Positions 1 through 8,881 of a stretch of DNA of 64,000 nt are shown here, one piece after another; position 1 is the stretch's first letter, and every line of letters starts with the position of its first letter. A program made the position numbers and the translations under genes. The notes beneath the pieces are model-generated. The model made no database searches. It had not been told where the DNA came from and saw only the letters and a list, made by a program, of their open reading frames with translations. The DNA is from Thermoanaerobaculia bacterium (GTDB lineage Bacteria > Acidobacteriota > Thermoanaerobaculia > Multivoradales > JAHEKO01): NCBI GenBank assembly GCA_947259925.1, contig CAMYOG010000053.1, positions 62,001 through 126,000 on the forward strand. Reading direction: 5' to 3'.

Positions 1-189
1 GTGCGGCAGGAGTGGCGCGCCCATCTCGCGTAGCCACTCGGCGTAGGTGTTGAGCTTCTCGGCACCCTGGTAGAGCTTCAGGTTGCCGAGCATGTGGACC
101 AGCACGAAGCCGAACAGGACGATCCCGGAGGCCGCCATGATCACCTTCTTGCCGAGTGCTGACTGGTGGAACTTGAGGCTTCCGGGCAT
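1..189 (-). CDS. sdhC: Succinate dehydrogenase cytochrome b subunit, 5' part (partial)
   Basis: First 63 codons of a gene that runs off the left edge of the window. The peptide opens MPGSLKFHQSALGKKVIMAA and continues into a membrane helix ending in an H-M-L-G-N motif. This is the N-terminus of the b558-type succinate dehydrogenase/fumarate reductase membrane subunit, whose first helix carries a heme-ligand His. The family anchors SdhAB in the inner membrane and passes electrons to quinone. It fits the other TCA genes in the window (sucCD, icd, aconitase). sdhA and sdhB would be expected just beyond the left edge. The ATG at 187-189 lies 62 bases after the pcnB stop. Confidence 0.85.
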   Translation of the reverse strand, partial: MPGSLKFHQSALGKKVIMAASGIVLFGFVLVHMLGNLKLYQGAEKLNTYAEWLREMGAPLLPH

Positions 190-251
190 CGCTCTCGGCT
201 CGCTCGTCGTACGACGATTCTTTCACATTTGCGGGGATTCCGAGGAGCTTT

Positions 252-1541
252 TCAGGCCTTCTTCGCGCGGCGCCGTCGGCGTCGACGCGGTCGCCGTCGC
301 GGCCGCCGAGGCGCCTTCTTGCGCTTCTTCGCCTTGGCCAATCGGCGCCAGGCCGCGAGCTCCTCACCACCCTTGCCGCCGATGCCAGCCATCAGCTCGA
401 GCACCAGGAGCGCGTCCTCGAACACGCTCCGCTGGGAGAAGCGGATGCGCTCCTCCATCTTCCAGCCGGGCTGCGCCATCCGCTCGGCTGCGAGCAGCGT
501 GTCCGTCAGTCGATCGGCACGGACCTTCGAGATCCGGAAGCGCTCGGCGAAGCGGAGGGCCTGCTCATCGACCAGCTGGCGACGGGCGCCGGCCTTCAGC
601 CGGCGGGCACCGCCCTCCTCCTGCTCGTGAAGCTCGTGGCTCACCGAGGGCAGGAGGATGGTGGCGAGCAGGGCCGAGTCGGCCGGCTTGCCGCCGTCCT
701 CGGCGATGCGGTCGAGCTGACCGAAGACCCCGAGGTACGGGAGGGATGCGGCGGACGCCACGACTCCATGGAGGTCGGGCAGCACGTGCTCGAGCAGTCC
801 GAGCTCGAGCATCCACTGCATGGTGGGCGCGGCGTGCCGGGAGCGGAGAAGCTGGGTCAGCTCCTCGAGCAGCCGCGCAGGCGATGCCTTCTCGATCTCT
901 CGCCGCTGCTCGTACACGCCCTCCTGGGTTTGCCGCTCGATCGTGAAGTCGAGGCGCCCGGCGTACTCACACGCCCTCATCATCCGGACCGGATCTTCCT
1001 GGAAGCGGACGTGTGGATCTCCGATCGCGCGGATCCGCCGATCTTCCAGATCCGCGATGCCGCCGACGTAGTCGATCACCGAGTAGTCGTCGATGTTGTA
1101 GAAGAGGGCGTTGACGGTGAAGTCGCGCCGGAACGCGTCTTCACGCGGCGTACCGAAGACGTTGTCGTCGGTGATCAGGAGCTCGCCGGGAGACGACCGC
1201 TGGCTCTCCGGATCCGGCCCCCGCCGAAACGTCGACACCTCGACGATCCCGTCTCGGAAGTAGACGTGCACCAGCCGGAAGCGGCGGCCGATGATGCGCG
1301 AGTTGCGGAATAGCCGGCGGACCTGGGCAGGGCGGGCATCGGTCGCCACGTCGTAGTCCTTGGGCCGGCGCTCGAGCATCAGGTCGCGCACCGCGCCGCC
1401 AACCAGGTACGCCAGCTGCGACGACCGGTTCAGGCGATAGAGCACCTTGAGGGCGCTCTCATCGATCGCCTTGCGCGAGATCGCGTGGTCGGGGCGGCTG
1501 AGAATCCGAGGGGAGCTGGTAGCTGGCCGTGCCGTCACCAC
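252..1541 (-). CDS. pcnB: Poly(A) polymerase / tRNA nucleotidyltransferase-type PcnB
   Basis: 429 residues. A class II nucleotidyltransferase head carries the GG motif (residues 48-49) and the metal-binding D62-x-D64, followed by RRLFRNSRIIGRRFRLVHV, which is typical of PcnB rather than CCA-adding enzymes. A second conserved block, RRDFTVNALFYN, follows. The C-terminus ends in an Arg/Lys-rich tail, probably for RNA contact. The family adds 3' poly(A) tails that mark RNA for decay. There are tandem GTG start candidates (1541 and 1538) with no Shine-Dalgarno. A perfect TATAAT (minus strand, 1547-1552) lies 5 bases upstream of the first, so the transcript may be leaderless. A CCA-adding role cannot be excluded by sequence alone. 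Confidence 0.88.
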   Translation of the reverse strand: MVTARPATSSPRILSRPDHAISRKAIDESALKVLYRLNRSSQLAYLVGGAVRDLMLERRPKDYDVATDARPAQVRRLFRNSRIIGRRFRLVHVYFRDGIVEVSTFRRGPDPESQRSSPGELLITDDNVFGTPREDAFRRDFTVNALFYNIDDYSVIDYVGGIADLEDRRIRAIGDPHVRFQEDPVRMMRACEYAGRLDFTIERQTQEGVYEQRREIEKASPARLLEELTQLLRSRHAAPTMQWMLELGLLEHVLPDLHGVVASAASLPYLGVFGQLDRIAEDGGKPADSALLATILLPSVSHELHEQEEGGARRLKAGARRQLVDEQALRFAERFRISKVRADRLTDTLLAAERMAQPGWKMEERIRFSQRSVFEDALLVLELMAGIGGKGGEELAAWRRLAKAKKRKKAPRRPRRRPRRRRRRRAKKA

Positions 1542-1605
1542 GGCCGATTATAGGCGCCAGCGGCTGGGCCGAGGGACCTCGGGCGCCCCCCGGGCCCGAT
1601 AGATC

Positions 1606-2121
1606 TCAGCGGTAGCGGCAGGAACGCCGATCGTGCCCGCGATGGTGCCCGCGACCGCGCCCGCGGTGGTCGTCGCGGTAGTAGTAGTCGCGATGTCCGC
1701 GACCCCGATAGCCATAGTCGCGGTGACCGTAATCGCGGTGACCGTAGTATCGACCCCGATCGTAGTAACGATCGTGGCGCGGGCTCCAGTAGACGTCCCA
1801 GGCGCGCGCCGGGTGGTAGCCGTGCAACCGGAAGTGGTGCAGGACCAACGGACAGCTGGCGTGGTGGTAGGTATGGCCGGAGCGTCTGAGGCAGTAGGAG
1901 CCACATCGATGGCCCTGGTGCCTCACGTGCTGTCGGGTCCGGTAGTAGTAGGGATGGGGATGCCGATGTCGATGGTCGAACGCCAGAGAGAAGTGGACGT
2001 CACCGACCCTGAAGCCGCCGCCGATGTACCAATCGCTGGCATCGGCGGGTTGCAGACCCCCTCCACCGAGGGTCATCAGCAGGGTCAGAGCGAAGGCTGA
2101 AGCGGGTAGCGAGATCTTCAT
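1606..2121 (-). CDS. Secreted His/Tyr/Arg/Gly-rich low-complexity protein
   Basis: 171 residues from the ATG at 2119-2121, chosen because AGGAGG lies 6 bases upstream; a longer reading lacks a ribosome site. A clear signal peptide (MKISLPASAFALTLLMTLGG...) ends near ADA-S. The mature part starts with a short DWYIGGGFRVGDVHFSLAF segment, then becomes extremely rich in His, Tyr, Arg, Asp and Gly, with four cysteines and repeated H-R-D-Y-G / G-R-G-H-R units near the C-terminus. No catalytic domain is recognised. Such composition suggests metal binding or a surface/periplasmic structural role; that is inference. It lies upstream of pcnB on the same strand. Confidence 0.7.
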   Translation of the reverse strand: MKISLPASAFALTLLMTLGGGGLQPADASDWYIGGGFRVGDVHFSLAFDHRHRHPHPYYYRTRQHVRHQGHRCGSYCLRRSGHTYHHASCPLVLHHFRLHGYHPARAWDVYWSPRHDRYYDRGRYYGHRDYGHRDYGYRGRGHRDYYYRDDHRGRGRGHHRGHDRRSCRYR

Positions 2122-2240
2122 GATGCACCTCCTGCCCTGCCCGAGCTTCAGGATCTGTGCCAGCCGCGGGGCTCCCACCAGGCGCGGCTTCGCGCCGGCT
2201 CCGCACCCCGAAACGTCCTCCGCAGAGGACGAATGGGCGT

Positions 2241-3479
2241 CTAGTCCACGGCTTCGCTGCTCAGGATCTCGACCTCGGAGCCCAGGGTACGGTGCACCGG
2301 GCAGCGCTCCGAGATCTCCTTGAGCCGGGCCCGCTGGCTCTCGTCGAGCGGCCCGTCGATCCGGATGGCGGTGCGAACCTGATCGATGCGCCCGGTCTCG
2401 GACTCACACTGCTCGCAATCCTTGGCATGGATCTTCGAGTGATCGAGACGCACTTCGACCCCATCGAGCGGCCAGCCCTTGCGGTCGGCGTACATCCTGA
2501 GGGTCATCGACTTGCAGGCGCCGAGCGCGGCGAGCAGTAGGTCGTACGGGTTGGGCCCGAGGTCGGCACCGCCGACGCTCTTCGGCTCGTCGGCGACCAG
2601 CCGGTGGCGGCCGAGCTCGATCTGGTTGGTGTAGCCGGTCGGGCCGCCGCGGACCACCACCTGCGCCGCCGGCCGGGCGGGCTCGTCCGCCTCGCCCGCG
2701 GCCTCCCGGCGCGCTTCGATGTAGCGTCCCGCCCACGCGGCCAGGACCTCGGCCACGAAGATCGAGTCGCGCTCGTCGCGCAGCAGCAGATGGTCGGCTC
2801 CGTCGAGCGAGACGAAGCTCTTGGGATGGCGGGCAGCCTTGTAGATGCGGCGCGCATGATCGATGTCGACCGTCTCGTCGATCGGCGAATGGAGGATCAG
2901 GAGCGGGCGCCCGAGCCGGCCGATCGCCTCGGTCAAGCGGTGCTCACCGAGGTCGTCGAGCAACTGCCGCCGGACGGTGAAGCTCCGGCCGGCGAGGACC
3001 ACCTCCGCTTCGTCCGCCTCCGGATCGGCGTCGAAGGCTCCGGCCAGCAGGGTGTCGCGGACGTGCTCGGTGTCGCTCGGAGCGCCGAGGGTGGCCACCG
3101 CCCGGACCGCGTCGATCCGGGGCGCCGCCGCCAGCACCGCCGCGCCGCCGAGGCTGTGTCCGACCAGGAGCTCCGGGCCGCCGTAGCGGCGGCGCGCGAA
3201 CTCCGCTGCCGCCAGCAGGTCCTCGAGGTTGGACGAGAAGTTGGTGTCGGCGAAGTCGCCCTCGCTCTCACCCAGGCCGGTGAAGTCGAACCGGAGCACG
3301 ACGAAGCCACGCTCCGCCAGCGCGCGGCTGATGCGCACCACCGCCTTGAGGTCCTTGGAACAGGTGAAGCAGTGGGCGAACAGCGCACATCCGCGCGGTG
3401 GACCCGCCGGGTGCTCGACCCGGGCCGCCAAACGATCTCCCAGCGCTCCCTCGAACTCGACCCTCTCGGTAGTGATCAT
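2241..3479 (-). CDS. Bifunctional alpha/beta hydrolase / OsmC-family protein
   Basis: 412 residues in two domains. Residues 1 to about 250 are a serine hydrolase: HCFTCSKD oxyanion region, nucleophile elbow GHS109LGG, and a late D-H pair (LDGADHLLL). Residues about 265-405 are an OsmC/Ohr-like domain with the paired cysteines in LGACKSMTLRMYA and RCPVHRTL. OsmC domains reduce organic hydroperoxides with a Cys pair; the hydrolase partner may act on acyl or lipid hydroperoxide substrates. This fusion is a known arrangement in many bacteria. A TAGAAT -10-like hexamer lies at 3516-3521 and a GGAGGGCAGAGG ribosome site precedes the ATG. Confidence 0.9.
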   Translation of the reverse strand: MITTERVEFEGALGDRLAARVEHPAGPPRGCALFAHCFTCSKDLKAVVRISRALAERGFVVLRFDFTGLGESEGDFADTNFSSNLEDLLAAAEFARRRYGGPELLVGHSLGGAAVLAAAPRIDAVRAVATLGAPSDTEHVRDTLLAGAFDADPEADEAEVVLAGRSFTVRRQLLDDLGEHRLTEAIGRLGRPLLILHSPIDETVDIDHARRIYKAARHPKSFVSLDGADHLLLRDERDSIFVAEVLAAWAGRYIEARREAAGEADEPARPAAQVVVRGGPTGYTNQIELGRHRLVADEPKSVGGADLGPNPYDLLLAALGACKSMTLRMYADRKGWPLDGVEVRLDHSKIHAKDCEQCESETGRIDQVRTAIRIDGPLDESQRARLKEISERCPVHRTLGSEVEILSSEAVD

Positions 3480-3665
3480 CCTCTGCCCTCCTGCGCTCTC
3501 GTATCGGGAATCGTGATTCTAGGCGACGGCGCCTCGGTCGACCGCGCTGTGGACTCTCGGGTGCTTCTGCCCTTCACTCTCTCTGAGCGCTGAGGAGGTC
3601 CGACTTGCCGGCCGAGCGCTCTGGCGCGCGTCTGTGCACTGGACCGGCCCGCTCCATGCGCCGAG

Positions 3666-4862
3666 CTACTTCAGTTTGGCGTCGCCGAACTTCAGGGTCC
3701 CGTCCTCGATCCACGACAGATACATGCGGTCGCCAACGACCAGGGCCGGGCCCCACGAATTTGCGCTCGCGGCCGTCGTGGCCAGGTCGGTCTTGACATG
3801 GCCCTTAGCGTTCGCCATCCAACAGTGGATCTGGCCTTGTTCGGCCGCACACAGGAGGTAGACGTTCGCCGTAGGCTCCAAGTAGTTGGAGGCTGAAACA
3901 AGATTGTCGAATCCCTGCCCGATACTCCAGGCGAAATACGATCCCTTCGGCGTGCCGCTGGAGCTGGCGAGCTGATAGCTCAGCTCGTTGCCCGTGAGGC
4001 CCGATTTTCTCTTGAGCGCCACGACAAAGTACTCACCCGTCCTCGGATCGAAGTGGACGTGTGTCTCCTCTCCCTTGTCGTTGGTATTCCAGCCGCTCAT
4101 CATCTTGTGTTCCGTTACGTTACCCGTGGCGCTCAGCAGGCCGAGCATGACCTCGGACTTGGGGAAGTCGTTCTTGAAATAGGAGAGGGCGTACTGTCCG
4201 GTATCGGTGTTGTAGGTAAGAGATGTCTTCTCGCAGTCACCTGGACAGGTGACTATGTGCAGCCTCTCGTACGTGCCGACATATGAGCCCGCCGGTGAGA
4301 TTCGAGAGATGTAGATGTCGTCGTGCCGCTCCTGAAGGTACGGATGCTCCACGGTCACAAAGGTAAGTCCGTATTCCTTCTTGACTGCGTTCCAGACCAA
4401 CGACAGGTCCACGAGAGTTGGATGCTCGTAACTGCTGGCAGGCAGCCCGAACTTGATGATCAGCGGGCTGCCGAGGGGATTGAGGGACGAGTCAAGGCGA
4501 ACGAAGTGAATTACTTTGTCCTTGGTGTACGCGAACGCGAACTGTTGATTGTCCTGGTTCCAGACCAGTTCCGAGAGTCTGTAGGGCACATAGAGGTGTG
4601 AAATCGCTCCCGCACCGGACTTCGCGGCGAGGGTGCTGCCGTCCTTAGCCACCTTCACCAGATCGACGCTCGGCCAGCCGAGCGACTGCGTCCGGTGGTA
4701 GTACACGATCCCGAAGTGCGAGCCGTTGAAGACCATGTGAGGCTCAGCGTCGAATCCACTCGTCGTGAGCGCCTTACCACTGAATGAGCAACCCACTGTG
4801 TGCAGAAGCAGCAGCGGGACAATGCAGATACCGCGTCGAATCCTCGACCCCATCTTGCGCAT
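3666..4862 (-). CDS. Putative lipoprotein, propeller-like, unknown function
   Basis: 398 residues. The N-terminus has basic residues, a hydrophobic stretch and L-L-L-L-H-T-V-G-C, a plausible but imperfect lipobox, so the protein is probably lipid-anchored. The mature part repeats units such as LVWNQDNQQFAFAYTKD, LVWNAVKKEYGLTFVT and LTYNTDTGQYALSYF, spaced as in a beta-propeller. No catalytic motif is seen. By eye the gene is clearly lower in GC than its neighbours and uses A/T-ending codons more often, consistent with recent transfer or relaxed selection. Upstream, GGAGTCA-Y-CACC occurs twice 18 bases apart, the second copy giving the ribosome site; TAGATT at 4875-4880 may be the -10 element. 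Confidence 0.7.
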   Translation of the reverse strand: MRKMGSRIRRGICIVPLLLLHTVGCSFSGKALTTSGFDAEPHMVFNGSHFGIVYYHRTQSLGWPSVDLVKVAKDGSTLAAKSGAGAISHLYVPYRLSELVWNQDNQQFAFAYTKDKVIHFVRLDSSLNPLGSPLIIKFGLPASSYEHPTLVDLSLVWNAVKKEYGLTFVTVEHPYLQERHDDIYISRISPAGSYVGTYERLHIVTCPGDCEKTSLTYNTDTGQYALSYFKNDFPKSEVMLGLLSATGNVTEHKMMSGWNTNDKGEETHVHFDPRTGEYFVVALKRKSGLTGNELSYQLASSSGTPKGSYFAWSIGQGFDNLVSASNYLEPTANVYLLCAAEQGQIHCWMANAKGHVKTDLATTAASANSWGPALVVGDRMYLSWIEDGTLKFGDAKLK

Positions 4863-5182
4863 GGTGATGACTCCAATCTAGGTGGTGACTCCAGGGAACG
4901 CTCACATCATGGGCACAGGTGCTGCAACACCCTCGGGACGGGTACCGAAGGCCACTTCAGGGGGTGGTCGCTTGTGCGATCCGAACAGCTATCACCACCC
5001 TGGCAAGGAACCTGCTCACAGGGAGCCGCATGGTGGCCGAGCCCTGTTCACGACCGAGTCGCAACGTCTCCAAAGGATCTGATATGGTGCCGCCACTCTT
5101 TTTGGATCGACGGCCTCTCCGGTCGTCTCGCGGCACGCTCGAAGGCGTCGCTGCACTTGATGAATGTGAAGGGGGAGCTGCA
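4863..5182. other. Divergent intergenic region, 320 bp
   Basis: Separates the minus-strand lipoprotein from the plus-strand propeller protein, so it should hold both promoters. On the minus strand a TAGATT (4875-4880) sits 12 bases from the lipoprotein start. On the plus strand a GGGGGAG ribosome site lies just before the ATG at 5183. Open frames cross the region, but none has a ribosome site or recognisable product. I see no repeat or RNA gene. Confidence 0.5.
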
Positions 5183-6298
5183 ATGAGATTCGTGCTGGGG
5201 CTGGTTGCGCTGGCTGGGCTGGCCGTGCTCCTGATGTCCCTCCCCGCACCTCGAGCGGAGGCGAGTGCCTGGGGACAGAGCTTCGAGCTGGTCCCGGGCG
5301 TGGTGATCGACCCGGCTTCGGACGCGCTCTACCTGATGCGTCCCGACGGCGGCATCGAACGGGTCTCGATCTCGTCGGGCAGCCGCATCTGGGAGAGCCA
5401 GCGGGCCGACAAGCCCCTGGCCCTGGCCGGCAACCAGCTACTGGCACAGGTGGAAGTGGGAGCCGTCGAGGCCGGGCTCGAGATCGTGCTCCTGGACTCC
5501 GGCGACGGGGAGACCGTGACCCGCGAGCTGCGCGTGGACCTGCCTGCGGGCATCCGGCCCGGAATCGACGAGCGGATGGGCACGATCTTCGTCGCGCAGG
5601 CCGGGGTCCTCGGCTCAGCGCCCTGGGTGAGCTGGACTCACACCACGCGCTACACCAAGGGAATCCAGCGCGCCCCCGACGAGGCTCTCCAGGAGACCGT
5701 GCAGGCCGCGTACCAGCTGGACCTCTCGTCCGGCGCCTTGAGCGCCGTCGACCCGACGGCGCTCAAGCCTCCGATCACGCCGCTGCCGGCCGCAGTCCAG
5801 ACCTGGATGACCACGCACGCGGCGACCGAGCCGCCGGTCGAGACCGGGGAGGTGATCGCCGCGGCCCGGCTCATCGGCTACAGACTCTCGCCCTTCGCGA
5901 AGATAGTGCTGGAACGCTGGGCGCGGGGTACCGGCGCCGCGCTCCCGTCCATCGAGGTCTTCAGCGGACCTCATGTTCTGCACGCACGCTCCGTAGACAA
6001 CCGACATCTGCTGGTGACCGAGCGGCGGGCCCCCGGCGAGCTTGAGGAGTACGAATGGTCGATCTTCTCGCTCGAGACCGGTGAGAGGGTGGGCAGACTT
6101 CGTCACCGCCGGTCTCACTCGGCGTTCTTCGTCGCCGGCAACACCATCGTCCTGGTGCAGCACCCCTACAAGAGGCGGATCGACGACCGGATTGTGCAGA
6201 AGCGACTCACCGTCGAAGCCAGGGTTCTGGGGAGTGGCTCCCTCGTCTGGGAGCGGCTCCTCCGCGACACCAGATACAAAGGACCGTTCCCGCCGTAG
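5183..6298 (+). CDS. Secreted PQQ/WD-like beta-propeller protein
   Basis: 371 residues from ATG 5183, chosen because GGGGGAG precedes it and a clean signal peptide follows (MRFVLGLVALAGLAVLLMSL, cleavage near AEA-SA). The mature protein has several blades with the pattern D-x-x-SDALYLMRPDG / IERVSISSGSRIW / LLDSGDGE, typical of propellers that accumulate W-x-x-D/S-G units. No catalytic residues are recognised. The stop is 8 bases from the next start, so the two are likely co-transcribed. Probable periplasmic or outer-surface binding protein; the ligand is unknown. Confidence 0.7.
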   Translation: MRFVLGLVALAGLAVLLMSLPAPRAEASAWGQSFELVPGVVIDPASDALYLMRPDGGIERVSISSGSRIWESQRADKPLALAGNQLLAQVEVGAVEAGLEIVLLDSGDGETVTRELRVDLPAGIRPGIDERMGTIFVAQAGVLGSAPWVSWTHTTRYTKGIQRAPDEALQETVQAAYQLDLSSGALSAVDPTALKPPITPLPAAVQTWMTTHAATEPPVETGEVIAAARLIGYRLSPFAKIVLERWARGTGAALPSIEVFSGPHVLHARSVDNRHLLVTERRAPGELEEYEWSIFSLETGERVGRLRHRRSHSAFFVAGNTIVLVQHPYKRRIDDRIVQKRLTVEARVLGSGSLVWERLLRDTRYKGPFPP

Positions 6299-6306
6299 GG
6301 AGACCG

Positions 6307-8835
6307 ATGGCCACTAGAGCATCCCTTCTCCGCACTCTGTTGACAGCAACGATCCTCGTGGTCGGTTGCAGGTCGCTGGCTATCGCTCAGGTCTGGGTAC
6401 CGCAAGGACCCGCGCCCGCTTTCTTCACCGCCGACTTCCCGACCGTCTTGGTGCCCCCCAACAGCCCGATCGCCGGCGCTCTCGAGGTCGTGGTCGCCCA
6501 TCCGACCGACCCCGACATCCTCTGGGTCGGCTCGGTCAACGGCGGCGTTTTCCGTACCGACAACGCGACCTCTCCGTTCCCCGCCTGGGTGCCGCAGACC
6601 GACGGCATGCCGTCCCTGTCGATCGGAGCGCTCGAGCTCGACCCCACCGACGGCACCCACAACACTCTGCTCGCCGGGATCGGACGCCAAAGCTCTTTCG
6701 GCGGCGACACCGGCGGCGTGCTGGCCGGCGTCCTGAGGACGACCAACGGCGGCGACACCTGGACCGCACTCTCCCCCTCGCTGATCGGCGGGAATATCAC
6801 CGGTCTGGCTCCGCGCGGCTCAACCGTGGTGGCGTCATTGGACGGCCCCGGTACCGACTGCGCCACGATCGGCATCTGGCGCAGCACCAATGGCGGGACC
6901 ACCTTCACCCAGACCTCGAACGGCAACGGGCTGCCCTGCGGCTTCGCCTGGGACCTGGCCAGCGACCCGACCGATCAGACCCGTCTCTTCACCCCGATCA
7001 CCGGATTGGACAACGCGTCGGACGGGCTCTATCGCAGCGACAACACCGGAGCCAGCTGGACCCAGGTCAGCTCGGGAGCGTTGGACCTCGCCCTCGCGTC
7101 GCAGCCCCTGGAGGTACAGGTCGCGGTCGGCCAGGCCGGGACGAACGCCAACGTCTTCGTCGCGATCTGCGATCAGAGATCACTCTCCGGGCTCTTCTAC
7201 TCGCCCGATTCGGGATCCAGCTGGCAGACTCTCGATCTACCAATGACGACCGAGGCGGGCCCGATGGACGTCGGCATCCATCCCGGGAACCAGTGCCCCA
7301 TACACCTCTCGCTTGTCGCCGATCCGGTCGATCACTCGGTGGTCTACATCGGCGGCGACCGTCAACCCCTCGGCAACGAGTTCACCGGGACCCCCGGCGA
7401 GGAGTTCCCCAACTCGATCGGCTCGATCTCGATCTCGGGCCGGCTGTTCCGCGTCGACGCGGATCTGCCCCAGGGGAGCCAGGCGACTCCGATCACGAAC
7501 TGCCCGACGGCACTCCCCGAATGCGGGGGGTCGGCACGGACCGCGAACAACAGCGGCCCGCACGCGGACTCACGCGAGATGGTCTTCGACGCCCTGGGGA
7601 GGCTTATCCAGACCGATGACGGCGGTGTCTATCGCCATACCAACCCCCGCGGCACGACCGGCGACTGGGTCTCGGTGATCGGAGACCTGCGCGCGGTCGA
7701 GCAGCACGACGCCGCCTTTGACCCGATCTCCAAGATCCTGTTGTCGGGCAACCAAGACAATGGCACTACGGCCCAGTTCGAGGCCGGCAGTCCACTCTGG
7801 GACGTCTTCCAGGGTGCGGACGGCGGTGATGTGGCGGTGGGACCCGACTCCCCGGTGTCCGGGCGGTCGACCCGCTACAACAGCAACCAGAATTTCTTCC
7901 TGGCCACCCGCCGGGAATACAACGCCAACAACGTCCTCCTCGACGAAACCGAGGTCACCCTGACTCCACTCTCCGGATCGCCACCTATCCAGGGCCAGTT
8001 CGTGACGCCGATGGCGGTCCATCAGGACTTCCCGGACGCTGTCGTCGTCGGCGCTGAGAACGGCGTCTACGAGAGCTTCGATCGCCTCAACACGGTGACC
8101 CTGATCTCGGCGACCCGGGTGAACTCGGACCAGGAGGGGAGGGGGGCGCTGGCGTATGGCGGCGCCGCGGGCGTCATGCACTGGGGCGCCGGGAACAACG
8201 TGTTCGTCTTCCGCACGCCAAACTCGATGATAGGCCCGGTCTCTACCCCGATTGGCGGTTTTTTCCCCGAGGTGATCAGCGACGTGGTGATGGATCCGGA
8301 CAACAGTGCCACCGCCTTCGCCGTCTCCCCGAGCGCGGTCTACGGCACGAACGACGCCGTGTTCGGAGGCTGGTTCGACATCACCGGAGACCTCTTCGCC
8401 TCGAACCCCTCGGCCGGCGCGATCAACACGGTCACCTACATCAACCAGGGGGGCGATCGGCTGGTGGTGGGCACCCAGACGGGCGTCTTCCAAACCTCCG
8501 ATTTCGCCACCTGGACCCAGCTCGGCACCGGGCTGCCCAACGCCCCGGTCTACGACCTCAACTACTACGCGCAGAACGATCTCCTGGTGGCGGGTACCAT
8601 GGGGCGGGGCGCCTGGAATCTGAGCCTCGACACGACCTGCCCGTGGGAGCTGCTGTTCTCGGGCACGACCCTCAACACGCCCCAGAGCCATAGTGCCGAC
8701 GGCTTCATCTACCTGGGGCCGGACCTGACAGCGGACGCGGCGGGGATCGTCATGACCGGGGGTCGTGGGATCCAGTTGGGCAACGGCACCACCATCGGCG
8801 GCACCTTTACCGCCGACATCGCTAGCTGCCCGTAG
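6307..8835 (+). CDS. Secreted BNR/sortilin-type beta-propeller protein
   Basis: 842 residues with an N-terminal signal peptide (cleavage near AIA-QV). The body repeats BNR/Asp-box-like units: TDPDILWVGSVNGGVFRTDN, SDGLYRSDNTGASWTQ, GLFYSPDSGSSWQTL and VVGTQTGVFQTSDFATWTQL, as in sialidase-like and Vps10-type propellers. No sialidase Arg triad is evident, so enzymatic activity should not be assumed. The last 65 residues form a separate Gly/Thr-rich beta domain (GGRGIQLGNGTTIGGTFTAD), similar to small C-terminal modules on secreted Acidobacteriota proteins that may anchor or sort cargo. It follows the preceding propeller gene by 8 bases. Confidence 0.75.
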   Translation: MATRASLLRTLLTATILVVGCRSLAIAQVWVPQGPAPAFFTADFPTVLVPPNSPIAGALEVVVAHPTDPDILWVGSVNGGVFRTDNATSPFPAWVPQTDGMPSLSIGALELDPTDGTHNTLLAGIGRQSSFGGDTGGVLAGVLRTTNGGDTWTALSPSLIGGNITGLAPRGSTVVASLDGPGTDCATIGIWRSTNGGTTFTQTSNGNGLPCGFAWDLASDPTDQTRLFTPITGLDNASDGLYRSDNTGASWTQVSSGALDLALASQPLEVQVAVGQAGTNANVFVAICDQRSLSGLFYSPDSGSSWQTLDLPMTTEAGPMDVGIHPGNQCPIHLSLVADPVDHSVVYIGGDRQPLGNEFTGTPGEEFPNSIGSISISGRLFRVDADLPQGSQATPITNCPTALPECGGSARTANNSGPHADSREMVFDALGRLIQTDDGGVYRHTNPRGTTGDWVSVIGDLRAVEQHDAAFDPISKILLSGNQDNGTTAQFEAGSPLWDVFQGADGGDVAVGPDSPVSGRSTRYNSNQNFFLATRREYNANNVLLDETEVTLTPLSGSPPIQGQFVTPMAVHQDFPDAVVVGAENGVYESFDRLNTVTLISATRVNSDQEGRGALAYGGAAGVMHWGAGNNVFVFRTPNSMIGPVSTPIGGFFPEVISDVVMDPDNSATAFAVSPSAVYGTNDAVFGGWFDITGDLFASNPSAGAINTVTYINQGGDRLVVGTQTGVFQTSDFATWTQLGTGLPNAPVYDLNYYAQNDLLVAGTMGRGAWNLSLDTTCPWELLFSGTTLNTPQSHSADGFIYLGPDLTADAAGIVMTGGRGIQLGNGTTIGGTFTADIASCP

Positions 8836-8881
8836 GAATTCCGACCGACTCTCGGAGTCGCCACCGGTCTACACTCGGGGG

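Noticed and set aside
7570-8691. 373-residue minus-strand frame opposite the BNR propeller gene
   Set aside because: Low-complexity shadow; the plus strand has a signal peptide and propeller repeats.
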